DNA of 64,000 nt from Bradyrhizobium sp. CB1650 (GTDB lineage Bacteria; Pseudomonadota; Alphaproteobacteria; Rhizobiales; Xanthobacteraceae), in contig NZ_CP121695.1 in the NCBI RefSeq assembly GCF_029761915.1, positions 1,116,001 to 1,180,000 on the forward strand, read 5' to 3'. The position numbers were made by a program, and so were the translations under genes. Below the pieces are notes generated by a model that saw only the letters and a list, made by a program, of their open reading frames with translations, ran no database searches and was not told where the DNA came from. Of this stretch, positions 35,050 through 42,550 are shown piece after piece. The number at the start of each line of letters is the position of its first letter. The first letter of the stretch is position 1.

Positions 35050-36153
35050 ATGTATGTCGCAGTCAAAGGCGGCGAACGCGCCATCGAGAATGCCCATCGC
35101 CTGCTGGCGCATGCGCGGCGCGGCGACCAGAACGTTCCGGAAGTCACGCTCGACCAGATTTCGGAGCAGCTCGGCCTTGCCGTGGACCGCGTCATGAGCG
35201 AGGGCTCGCTCTACGATCGCGAGCTCGCGGCGCTCGCGATCAAGCAGGCGCGCGGCGATCTGATCGAGGCGATCTTCCTGGTCCGCGCCTTCCGCGCCAC
35301 CCTGCCGCGCTTCGGCGCAAGCGAGCCGGTCGACACCGGCGCGATGCGGGTGCAGCGCCGGGTATCGTCGACCTTCAAGGACATTCCGGGCGGACAGATT
35401 CTCGGTCCGACCTTCGACTACACGCATCGCCTGCTCGATCCTGGTCTTGCCGAAGGCTTCGTGCCGGAGCAGCCTGCCGCCGCCGAAGCCTCGACCGCGG
35501 CCACGCCGCGTGTGACCGACATTCTAGGCCGCGACGGACTGATCGAATCTTCGCCGCAGGCCGAAGCGGGCGCAAGCGTCGGCGATCTCACGCGCGAGCC
35601 GCTCAACTTTCCGGCCGATCGCGACCTGCGGCTGCAGAACCTGGCGCGCGGTGACGAAGGCTTTCTGCTGGCGATGGGCTACTCGACCCAGCGCGGCTAC
35701 GGCCGCAACCATCCGTTCGCCGGCGAGATCCGGTTCGGCGAGGTCGAGGTCGAATTCTTTGCGGAGGACGTCGGCTTCGCCGTGCCGCTCGGCTCCATCG
35801 AGCTCACCGAGTGCCAGATGGTCAACCAGTTCAAGGGGTCGGCGACGGAAGCGCCGTGCTTCACCCGCGGCTATGGCCTCGCCTTCGGCCAGAGCGAGCG
35901 CAAGACGATGTCGATGGCGCTGGTCGACCGCGCGCTCCGGGCGCGCGAGCTTGGCGAGGAGGTGGGGGCGCCGGCGCAGGACGAGGAGTTCGTGATGTCG
36001 CATTCGGACAACGTCCAGGCGACCGGCTTCGTCGAGCACCTGAAGCTGCCGCACTATGTCGACTTCCAGTCGGAGCTCGGCCTGCTCCGCAAGCTGCGTC
36101 AAGAATTTGCCGAAGCCAATGACGCCGAACCGCTGAAGGAGGCCGCGGAATGA
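35050..36153 (+). CDS. phnI: C-P lyase complex subunit PhnI (ribosyltransferase)
   Basis: A 367-residue protein beginning MYVAVKGGERAIENAHRLL, the conserved PhnI start. PhnI carries the nucleosidase/ribosyltransferase activity that swaps adenine of ATP for phosphonate with PhnG, PhnH and PhnL. Conserved stretches MGYSTQRGYGRNHPFAGE and MSHSDNVQATGFVEHLKLPHY are present. The end overlaps phnJ by 4 bases. Confidence 0.95.
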   Translation: MYVAVKGGERAIENAHRLLAHARRGDQNVPEVTLDQISEQLGLAVDRVMSEGSLYDRELAALAIKQARGDLIEAIFLVRAFRATLPRFGASEPVDTGAMRVQRRVSSTFKDIPGGQILGPTFDYTHRLLDPGLAEGFVPEQPAAAEASTAATPRVTDILGRDGLIESSPQAEAGASVGDLTREPLNFPADRDLRLQNLARGDEGFLLAMGYSTQRGYGRNHPFAGEIRFGEVEVEFFAEDVGFAVPLGSIELTECQMVNQFKGSATEAPCFTRGYGLAFGQSERKTMSMALVDRALRARELGEEVGAPAQDEEFVMSHSDNVQATGFVEHLKLPHYVDFQSELGLLRKLRQEFAEANDAEPLKEAAE

Positions 36154-37046
36154 ACGCGCCCGCCTACAACTTCGCCTATCTCGACGAACAGACCAAACGG
36201 ATGATCCGCCGTGCGATCCTCAAGGCGATCGCGATCCCCGGCTATCAGGTGCCTTTCGCCAGCCGCGAAATGCCGATGCCCTATGGTTGGGGCACCGGCG
36301 GCGTGCAGGTGACCGCGGCGATCCTGGGGCCCGATGACGTCTTGAAGGTCATCGATCAGGGCTCGGACGACACCACGAACGCGATCTCGATCCGTAAATT
36401 CTTCGCCAAGACCGCCGGGGTCGCCACGACGACCGCGACGGAAGACGCGACCGTGATCCAGACCCGACACCGCATCCCCGAGACGGCGCTGCACGAAAAT
36501 CAGGTGCTGGTCTACCAGGTGCCGATCCCGGAACCCTTGCGCTTCCTCGAGCCGCGCGAGACCGAGACGCGGCGCATGCACGCGCTCGCCGAATACGGCC
36601 TGATGCATGTGAAGCTCTATGAGGACATCGCCCGCTTCGGTCACATCGCGACCGCCTACGCCTATCCGGTGAAGGTGAACGCTCGCTACGTGATGGACCC
36701 GTCGCCGACGCCGAAATTCGACAATCCCAAGATGGACAATAGCCCGGCGCTACAGCTTTTCGGCGCCGGTCGCGAGAAGCGCATCTATGCGATCCCGCCC
36801 TATACGCAGGTGGTGTCGCTCGATTTCGAGGACCATCCGTTCGAGCCCTACCGCTTCAACGCGCCTTGCGCGTTGTGCGGGGCGGAAAATTCCTATCTCG
36901 ACGAGATCGTCACCGACGACAGGGGCGGGCGCATGTTCGTCTGCTCGGACACCGACTATTGCGAGGGCCGCCAGGCCGTCGGCCATCACGGCAGCCTGAG
37001 TGCTGCGCCGTACAAGGAGAGGGCGCAGGGGAAATCAAATGGCTGA
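36150..37046 (+). CDS. phnJ: C-P lyase radical SAM subunit PhnJ
   Basis: A 298-residue enzyme that cleaves the carbon-phosphorus bond by a radical mechanism, giving methane from methylphosphonate and ribosyl 1,2-cyclic phosphate. The cysteine pattern C-x2-C-x21-C-x5-C (Cys240, 243, 265, 271) equals that of E. coli PhnJ, where the first three hold the 4Fe-4S cluster and the fourth forms the thiyl radical. Gly31 in the conserved GYQVPFASREMPMP segment corresponds to the glycine radical site. The enzyme therefore looks fully active. Confidence 0.96.
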   Translation: MNAPAYNFAYLDEQTKRMIRRAILKAIAIPGYQVPFASREMPMPYGWGTGGVQVTAAILGPDDVLKVIDQGSDDTTNAISIRKFFAKTAGVATTTATEDATVIQTRHRIPETALHENQVLVYQVPIPEPLRFLEPRETETRRMHALAEYGLMHVKLYEDIARFGHIATAYAYPVKVNARYVMDPSPTPKFDNPKMDNSPALQLFGAGREKRIYAIPPYTQVVSLDFEDHPFEPYRFNAPCALCGAENSYLDEIVTDDRGGRMFVCSDTDYCEGRQAVGHHGSLSAAPYKERAQGKSNG

Positions 37047-37836
37047 CCAGGACATGGGCGAGAACGATCAGCCGCTGCTGGTCGCGGAATCCTTGAGCAA
37101 ATCCTTCGGCAGGATCGTCGCATGCCGCGACGTCTCCTTCGCGCTCTATCCAGGCGAGGTGCTGGCGATCGTCGGCGAGTCCGGCTCGGGCAAGTCGACG
37201 CTACTGCAGTTGCTGTCAGGCCAGCTCGCGCCGAGCGGCGGCCAGGTCTCCTACCGCATGCGCGACGGCGTCACGCGTGACCTTGCGACCCTTGGCGAGG
37301 CCGAGCGACGCTTCCTATTCCGCACCGATTGGGGCTTTGTGCACCAGGATCCCGCTCAGGGCCTGCGCATGGCAGTCTCGGCCGGCGCCAATGTCGGCGA
37401 GCGGCTGATGGCGGTGGGCTGGAATCACTACGGCCGCATCCGCGACACTGCGTCCGACTGGCTGACGCGCGTCGAGATCGACGTCGCGCGCATCGACGAT
37501 GCGCCGCGCACCTATTCCGGCGGCATGCGCCAGCGCCTCCAGATCGCACGCAATCTCGTCACCGAGCCGCGCCTGGTGTTCATGGACGAGCCGACCGGCG
37601 GCCTCGATGTCTCGGTGCAGGCCCGCCTGCTCGACCTGTTGCGCAACCTCGTCGCCGAGCTGCACCTTGCCGTCGTGATCGTCACGCACGACCTCGCGGT
37701 CGCGCGGCTGTTGTCGCATCGCGTGATGGTGATGAAGGGCGGCCGCGTCATCGAGACCGGTCTCACCGATCAGGTGCTCGACGATCCGCGCGAGCCCTAT
37801 ACGCAACTCCTCGTTTCCTCGATTCTGCCGCCATGA
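37039..37836 (+). CDS. phnK: C-P lyase ABC-type subunit PhnK
   Basis: A 265-residue ABC ATPase from the ATG at 37039, which has GGGGAA upstream and overlaps phnJ by 8 bases. Walker A GESGSGKST is at residues 46-54; YSGGMRQR and LVFMDEPTGGLD follow. PhnK binds the PhnGHIJ core, unlike transporter ATPases. The end overlaps phnL by 4 bases. Confidence 0.94.
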   Translation: MADQDMGENDQPLLVAESLSKSFGRIVACRDVSFALYPGEVLAIVGESGSGKSTLLQLLSGQLAPSGGQVSYRMRDGVTRDLATLGEAERRFLFRTDWGFVHQDPAQGLRMAVSAGANVGERLMAVGWNHYGRIRDTASDWLTRVEIDVARIDDAPRTYSGGMRQRLQIARNLVTEPRLVFMDEPTGGLDVSVQARLLDLLRNLVAELHLAVVIVTHDLAVARLLSHRVMVMKGGRVIETGLTDQVLDDPREPYTQLLVSSILPP

Positions 37837-38543
37837 GCCCGCCGATGACTGCCATGATCGACATCGCCGATGCGCAAAAGACCTTCACGATGCACTTGCA
37901 GGGTGGCATCGAACTGCCGGTGGTCCGCGGCGTGACCTTTCACGTCGAGCCCGGCGAATGCGTCGTGCTATCCGGCCCGTCCGGCGCCGGTAAGTCGTCG
38001 ATCCTGAAGATGATCTTCGGCAACTACCGCTGCGACTCCGGCCGCATCGGTATCCGCCATCGCGGCGCGCTGATCGACCTTGCCGCCGCCGAGCCGCGTC
38101 AGGTCCTCAACGTTCGCCGTTCGACCATCGGTTATGTCAGCCAGTTCCTGCGTGCGGTGCCGCGTGTCGCCACCATCGACGTCGTCGCCGAGCCCCTGAT
38201 CGTCAACGGCATGAATCGTGCCGACGCGCAGGCGCGCGCTAGCGGCCTGCTGCATCGCCTCAATATTCCCGAGCGGCTCTGGCAGCTTCCGCCCGCGACC
38301 TTTTCCGGTGGCGAGCAGCAGCGCGTCAACATCGCGCGCGGCTTCATCTCGGACTTGCCGATCCTGCTGCTCGACGAGCCGACCGCTTCGCTCGATGCCG
38401 CCAATCGCGCGGTCGTGGTCGCGCTGATCGGCGAGAAGAAGCGCCAGGGCGTCGCCATGGTCGCGATTGTGCATGACGACGAAATCCGCCATCTGATCGC
38501 CGACCGCATCGTCGACGTCACCAGCTTTGCCGCCGCGGCCTGA
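37833..38543 (+). CDS. phnL: C-P lyase ABC-type subunit PhnL
   Basis: A 236-residue ABC protein from the ATG at 37833 inside the phnK stop region; an in-frame ATG at 37845 is possible. Walker A GPSGAGKSS, the signature FSGGEQQR and Walker B LLLDEPTASLD are clear. PhnL acts with PhnG, PhnH and PhnI in forming ribosyl phosphonate triphosphate. Confidence 0.94.
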   Translation: MSPPMTAMIDIADAQKTFTMHLQGGIELPVVRGVTFHVEPGECVVLSGPSGAGKSSILKMIFGNYRCDSGRIGIRHRGALIDLAAAEPRQVLNVRRSTIGYVSQFLRAVPRVATIDVVAEPLIVNGMNRADAQARASGLLHRLNIPERLWQLPPATFSGGEQQRVNIARGFISDLPILLLDEPTASLDAANRAVVVALIGEKKRQGVAMVAIVHDDEIRHLIADRIVDVTSFAAAA

Positions 38544-38557
38544 AGGACGAGAAGGAC

Positions 38558-39715
38558 ATGAACGCCAAGCCGAACGAAACCGTGATCGCCAACGCCAGGA
38601 TCGTGCTGGCCGACCGGGTGATCGAGCGGGGCTGGGTCGCCGTTGCGGACGGGCGGATCGCCGAGATCGGCGAGGGCAGGGGGTCCGCGGGTGCCGAGGA
38701 CGCCGGCGGCGACCTGCTCACGCCCGGCCTGATCGAACTGCACACCGACCATCTCGAAGCGCACTACGTGCCACGTCCAAAAGTGTTCTGGGATCCGGTT
38801 GCCGCCGTCCTCTCCTATGACGGCCAGCTCGCGACCTCAGGCATCACCACCGTGCTCGATTCGCTCCGCGTCTGGCGCGAGGACGGCGCCGAGGAAGTCG
38901 ATGGCCGCGCGGGAACGCTTGCCGTAGCGATCTCGACCGCGCGCGAGGCCAATCTGCTGCGCGCCGACCACTTCCTGCATCTGCGTTGCGAAATCCCGAT
39001 GCCGAGCGTGGTCGAGGAGGCCAGGGAGCTGGTCGGCCGTCCCGACGTGCGGTTGATGTCGCTGATGGACCACACGCCCGGCCAGCGCCAGTTCCGCGAC
39101 GAGGTCAAGCTGCGCGACTATTATCGCGGCAAGGGTGGCGGCAAGACCGACGCCGAGCTCGATGAATTGTTCGCGCGGCGCTTCGAATATCAGAGGGCCT
39201 ACGCCGCCACCAACATGCGCGCGATCGTGGCGCTGGCGCATGAGCACAACATCCCGCTGGCAAGTCACGACGACACCACTGAAGAGAATGTGGAGGACGC
39301 CGTGCGCGACCGCGTCGCGGTGGCGGAGTTCCCGACCACGATCGAGGCCGCGCGCGGGCTGCATCGGGCCGGCATCGACATCCTGATGGGCGCGCCGAAC
39401 GTCGTGCGCGGCGGCTCGCACTCCGGCAACATCGCCGCGGTCGACCTTGCGCGCGAGGGCCTGCTCGACATCCTGTCGTCCGACTACATCCCCTCCAGCC
39501 TGCTGATGGCGGCACTGCAACTGCCGGAGCATGTTCCGGCGATCGATCTGCCGGCGGCGATCCGCACCGTGACCAAGGCTCCGGCGGACGCGGTCGGGCT
39601 CTCCGATCGCGGCGAGATCGCGATCGGCAAGCGCGCCGACCTGATCCGCGTGCACGTCGCCGGCCGCGTTCCCGCGGTCCGCAGCGTCTGGCGCGAAGGA
39701 AACCGGGTCGCATGA
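38558..39715 (+). CDS. phnM: Alpha-D-ribose 1-methylphosphonate 5-triphosphate diphosphatase, PhnM paralogue 2
   Basis: A 385-residue amidohydrolase-fold enzyme of the E. coli PhnM type, with IELHTDHLEAHYVPRPK, MSLMDHTPGQRQF, LASHDDTTEE and [14 protein letters not shown]. It makes ribosyl methylphosphonate 5-phosphate, the PhnJ substrate. Because it lies in the operon with the rest of the lyase genes, it is the likely main enzyme, whereas the copy at 27298-28491 has a different metal-site sequence. Its stop overlaps the phnN start. Confidence 0.94.
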   Translation: MNAKPNETVIANARIVLADRVIERGWVAVADGRIAEIGEGRGSAGAEDAGGDLLTPGLIELHTDHLEAHYVPRPKVFWDPVAAVLSYDGQLATSGITTVLDSLRVWREDGAEEVDGRAGTLAVAISTAREANLLRADHFLHLRCEIPMPSVVEEARELVGRPDVRLMSLMDHTPGQRQFRDEVKLRDYYRGKGGGKTDAELDELFARRFEYQRAYAATNMRAIVALAHEHNIPLASHDDTTEENVEDAVRDRVAVAEFPTTIEAARGLHRAGIDILMGAPNVVRGGSHSGNIAAVDLAREGLLDILSSDYIPSSLLMAALQLPEHVPAIDLPAAIRTVTKAPADAVGLSDRGEIAIGKRADLIRVHVAGRVPAVRSVWREGNRVA

Positions 39716-40308
39716 GCGGGAGCACGACGGTTGCGCCAGAGCGGTCCCCCGCAATCGGGCCGGGGCGGCTTGTCCTCGTGGTTGGTCCGAGTGGTGCCGG
39801 TAAGGACACGTTGCTGCGGCTCGCACAGGCGAGCTGCACCGACGACCACAACGTCGTCTTCCCCCGCCGTGTCGTGACGCGGGAATCGTCGGCGGCCGAG
39901 GACAATTTGGCCGTGAGTCCCGACGAATTCCGGCGCGAGCTCGACCATGGCGATTTCGCCGTGCACTGGGAGGCGCACGGGCATTCTTACGCTCTGCCGC
40001 GCGAAATCAACGACGACATCCGCGCGGGTCGGACCGTCGTCGTCAATGTCTCGCGCACGGTGATCGACGCGCTGCGCGCCTCCTATGCCGATGTCATGGT
40101 GGTTGCGATCACCGCGCCGCCGGACGTGCTGGCCCAGCGGCTCGCCTCGCGGGCGCGGCTCAGCGACGGCAATATCGCGCAACGACTCGCCCGCAGCGTC
40201 GATGACGCGGCGGCCCAGGCCGATGTCACCATCGTCAATGCCGGCAGCGCCGAGTATCACGGCCGCCAGCTCGTGCGCGTTATCAGGAACGAATGCTGGC
40301 ATGAGTAG
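39712..40308 (+). CDS. phnN: Ribose 1,5-bisphosphate phosphokinase PhnN
   Basis: A 198-residue P-loop kinase with GPSGAGKDTLL near residue 25 and a guanylate-kinase-like lid region (REINDDIRAGRTVVVNVSR). It phosphorylates ribose 1,5-bisphosphate to PRPP, returning the C-P lyase product to nucleotide metabolism. The ATG overlaps the phnM stop. Its substrate must come from cyclic-phosphate opening, for which phnP is absent. Confidence 0.93.
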   Translation: MSGSTTVAPERSPAIGPGRLVLVVGPSGAGKDTLLRLAQASCTDDHNVVFPRRVVTRESSAAEDNLAVSPDEFRRELDHGDFAVHWEAHGHSYALPREINDDIRAGRTVVVNVSRTVIDALRASYADVMVVAITAPPDVLAQRLASRARLSDGNIAQRLARSVDDAAAQADVTIVNAGSAEYHGRQLVRVIRNECWHE

Positions 40309-40333
40309 CGGCCGGCGCAACGAGGAGAGCGGA

Positions 40334-40945
40334 ATGTCGGTGATTGAAACGGTCGAACAACTCGAAGCCATCTACGGTGTCACCAACGACGCCTCGACCG
40401 TGAAAGTCGCCGACCACGTCACGCCGCTCTACCGCATCTTCATCGAGAAGGCGCCGTTCGCAGCACTTGCGACCATAGGGCCGGAGGGCATCGACTGCTC
40501 GCCGCGCGGCGATCTGCCCGGCTTCGTCCGCATTCACGATCCCAGAACGCTGATGCTGCCGGATCGCCGCGGCAACAACCGCGTCGATTCCCTGCGCAAC
40601 GTCGTGCGCGATCCGCGCGTCGCGCTGATGTTCCTGATCCCCGGCTCGGGTAACGCGATCCGCGTCAACGGCCGTGCGCATCTCTCCGTCGATCCCGACC
40701 TTCTGGCCTCCTTCAAGGTCGACGGCAAGGCGCCGCGCAGCGTGATGGTGATGACGGTGGAGGAGATCTACTTCCAGTGCGCCCGCGCCATCGTGCGCTC
40801 CGACCTCTGGAATCCCGACAAGCGCGTCGATCCAAAGACGCTGCCGACACCGGGCCAGATCCTCGCCGAGATGAGCCAGAACAAGGTCGGCGGTGAAGAA
40901 TACGACCGCATCTGGCCCGAGCGCGCGGCTGCGACGATGTGGTGA
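40334..40945 (+). CDS. Pyridoxamine 5'-phosphate oxidase-like FMN-binding protein
   Basis: A 203-residue split-barrel flavoprotein of the PPOX group (MSMEG_1061-like). The ATG at 40334 has GGAG at good spacing; an in-frame ATG at 40301 overlaps the phnN stop. Segments ALATIGPEGIDCSPRGD, LPDRRGNNRVDSLRN, VALMFLIPGSGNAIRVNGRA and the C-terminal FQCARAIVRSDLW fit FMN binding. It is only 25 bases behind phnN and is probably co-transcribed, but no role in phosphonate use is known to me. Confidence 0.85.
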   Translation: MSVIETVEQLEAIYGVTNDASTVKVADHVTPLYRIFIEKAPFAALATIGPEGIDCSPRGDLPGFVRIHDPRTLMLPDRRGNNRVDSLRNVVRDPRVALMFLIPGSGNAIRVNGRAHLSVDPDLLASFKVDGKAPRSVMVMTVEEIYFQCARAIVRSDLWNPDKRVDPKTLPTPGQILAEMSQNKVGGEEYDRIWPERAAATMW

Positions 40946-40949
40946 CTTT

Positions 40950-41160
40950 CTTACCCTCTCTCCTTGTGGGAGAGGGTGGCTCGCCGCGAAGCGGCGAGAC
41001 GGGTGAGGGGTCTGCCTCCGCACACGTACCGCTCGCACTTTGATTCGCTGAAGCAGACCCCTCATCCGGCGCCATAGCCGAAGCTTCGCTTCGGCGTTCT
41101 TTAAGAACGGCGGCCGGAGGCGGCCTATGCCACCTTCTCCCACAAGAAGGGGAGAAGGTG
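40950..41160. repeat. Palindromic CTCTCTCC-type intergenic repeat
   Basis: The block starts with ACCCTCTCTCC-TTGT-GGGAGAGGGT and ends with CACCTTCTCCCACAAGAAGG-type arms. Internal hairpins are TCGCCGCGAAGCGGCGA and CCGAAGCTTCGCTTCGG. Paired segments GGGTGAGGGGTCTGC and GCAGACCCCTCATCC flank the centre. It fills the gap between two convergent genes and belongs to the same general class as the repeats at 32960 and 46305. Confidence 0.6.
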
Positions 41161-41181
41161 AACGAGATCGCAAATCTGGCT

Positions 41182-41913
41182 CTAATTAAACGCCATCCCG
41201 CCGCTCAGCGCGACCGTCTGTCCGGTCATGTAGGCGTTGTCGACCAGCAGCATCACGGCCTTGGCGACCTCGTCCGCCGTGCCGAAGCGGCCCAGCGGGA
41301 TGCGGCTGATGAGCTGCGGCTGACCGCTCATCATGTCGGTCTCGATCAGCGACGGTGCCACCGCATTGACGGTGATGCCTTCCTTCACCAGGCGTGCCGC
41401 ATAGCCGCGCGTGAGCCCCTCGATGCCGGCCTTCGACGCGTTGTAGTGCGGCCCAATCGAGCCGGCGCCGCGCGCCGCGCCGGAAGAGATGTTGACGATA
41501 CGGCCCCATTTGCGCGCGCGCATCGCCGGCAGCGCCGCCTGCGTGCACAGGAAGACGGATTTCAGATTGACCAGGATCGTGCGGTCGAAATCGTCTTCGG
41601 TGAGATCATCGACGCCCCGCGTGATGGCGATGCCGGCATTGTTGACGAGGATGTCGACGGGTCCGAGCGCGGACGCGACGCGCTCGAGCATTGCGGCGAC
41701 GGCCTCGCGCTGCGACACGTCGGCGGCCACCGCCATGGCGCGGCCGCCACGCTTGCCGATGTCGTCCGCCAATTGCTCGGCCTGTCCGATCCGCTCGCGG
41801 CAATTGACTGCCACGGCTGCGCCGGCCTCGGCCAATGCGCGGCAGACCGCCGCGCCGATGCCACGCGAACCGCCGGTGACGAGCGCGGTGCGCCCTTTCA
41901 AACGATCTGCCAT
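41182..41913 (-). CDS. SDR family NAD(P)-dependent oxidoreductase (FabG-like)
   Basis: A 243-residue short-chain dehydrogenase from the ATG at 41913; the frame is open to 42048, but the shorter start gives the standard MADRLKGRTALVTGGSRGIG beginning. The nucleotide-binding TGGSRGIG, NNAG, the catalytic serine (NISSGAARGAG) and YNASK are present. The C-terminal GQTVALSGGMAFN is usual for FabG-like reductases. The substrate is unknown. It converges with the phn operon and is divergent from the sulfonate genes. Confidence 0.9.
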   Translation of the reverse strand: MADRLKGRTALVTGGSRGIGAAVCRALAEAGAAVAVNCRERIGQAEQLADDIGKRGGRAMAVAADVSQREAVAAMLERVASALGPVDILVNNAGIAITRGVDDLTEDDFDRTILVNLKSVFLCTQAALPAMRARKWGRIVNISSGAARGAGSIGPHYNASKAGIEGLTRGYAARLVKEGITVNAVAPSLIETDMMSGQPQLISRIPLGRFGTADEVAKAVMLLVDNAYMTGQTVALSGGMAFN

Positions 41914-42169
41914 GCCCGATCTTCCTTCTCGTTCGTTTCTTGCCGGCCAGACGGTATCACGCGGGCGGTTCGCCCGCGTTGAATTCATCGCGAGATGAAT
42001 CCATTTGCCGCCGCTCGCGCCGGGAGAAGCGCCGATGTGCGTCGCCATCGAATATGGATAGCCATTTCATTGACCGATCGCGCCGATCACTCGATATTCG
42101 AGGCGTCGAAACTGCTCCTCGGGCCGAAGTCGCAATATGAGAACCGTTCACCAACGTGGTCCGGGCAGC

Positions 42170-42232
42170 ATGCATGAGTGCATGACGCGCCGCTGCTTCT
42201 CCGCGGCGACCGGCGCCTGTTGTTGTTGCTGA
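42170..42232 (+). CDS. Candidate polycysteine leader peptide upstream of sulfonate genes
   Basis: A 20-codon reading frame, or 16 codons from the ATG at 42182, ends with four consecutive cysteine codons TGT TGT TGT TGC and a TGA. From 42182 it reads MTRRCFSAATGACCCC. It is followed after 69 bases by a small protein gene and the sulfonate-binding protein gene, both sulfur-related by context. A run of cysteine codons ahead of sulfur-uptake genes is the hallmark of cysteine-responsive ribosome attenuation. The ribosome binding site is weak for either start. Bases 41914-42169 show no other gene. Confidence 0.6.
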   Translation: MHECMTRRCFSAATGACCCC

Positions 42233-42292
42233 TCGCAACCGCCTGACAAGCCGCAACTCTAGCCACCGACAGGAACGCCGCATCCGCGGCGA
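42188..42292 (+). promoter_or_regulatory. Possible attenuator with alternative pairings
   Basis: CGCCGC occurs at 42188-42193 and 42277-42282, and its complement GCGGCG at 42203-42208 and 42287-42292. Two local hairpins form (within the leader, and just before the 42302 start codon), and either CGCCGC can pair with either GCGGCG. A ribosome halted on the Cys codons at 42218-42229 would mask the leader copy and alter the choice. No terminator T-tract is seen, so control would act on translation of the next gene. Confidence 0.35.
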
Positions 42293-42301
42293 AGAGCAGA
42301 C

Positions 42302-42523
42302 ATGTCCGAATTTCATCCGCAAGCCTACATCATCGAAATCCACGACCGCGCCGCCGGCATCGTCACCCGGGATGCGCGCGGCTTCCGCTTCTTCTCATCC
42401 GAACGCCTGTTCGACAGCCTCGAAGGCCGCCAGTTCCGTTCGGCCCGCGAGGCCGAGCGTGCCGCGCGGGCGGTGCTCTCGGAACGAAGCGGGCGCGCGC
42501 ATTCCGCATTTCTCGCCATCTGA
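42302..42523 (+). CDS. Small hypothetical protein, 73 aa, beside the sulfonate-binding gene
   Basis: A compact soluble protein with an N-terminal half rich in aromatic and charged residues (HPQAYIIEIHDRAAGIV, FRFFSSERLFDSLEGRQF) and a basic, Ala-rich helix at the end. No domain is recognised. It lies 27 bases before the sulfonate-binding gene and behind the polycysteine leader, so it is probably in the same transcript. Its start codon is next to a CGCCGC/GCGGCG hairpin that could hide the ribosome site. Confidence 0.65.
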   Translation: MSEFHPQAYIIEIHDRAAGIVTRDARGFRFFSSERLFDSLEGRQFRSAREAERAARAVLSERSGRAHSAFLAI

Positions 42524-42550
42524 ACCCGACGCAACCGAGAGGACTCCGAC

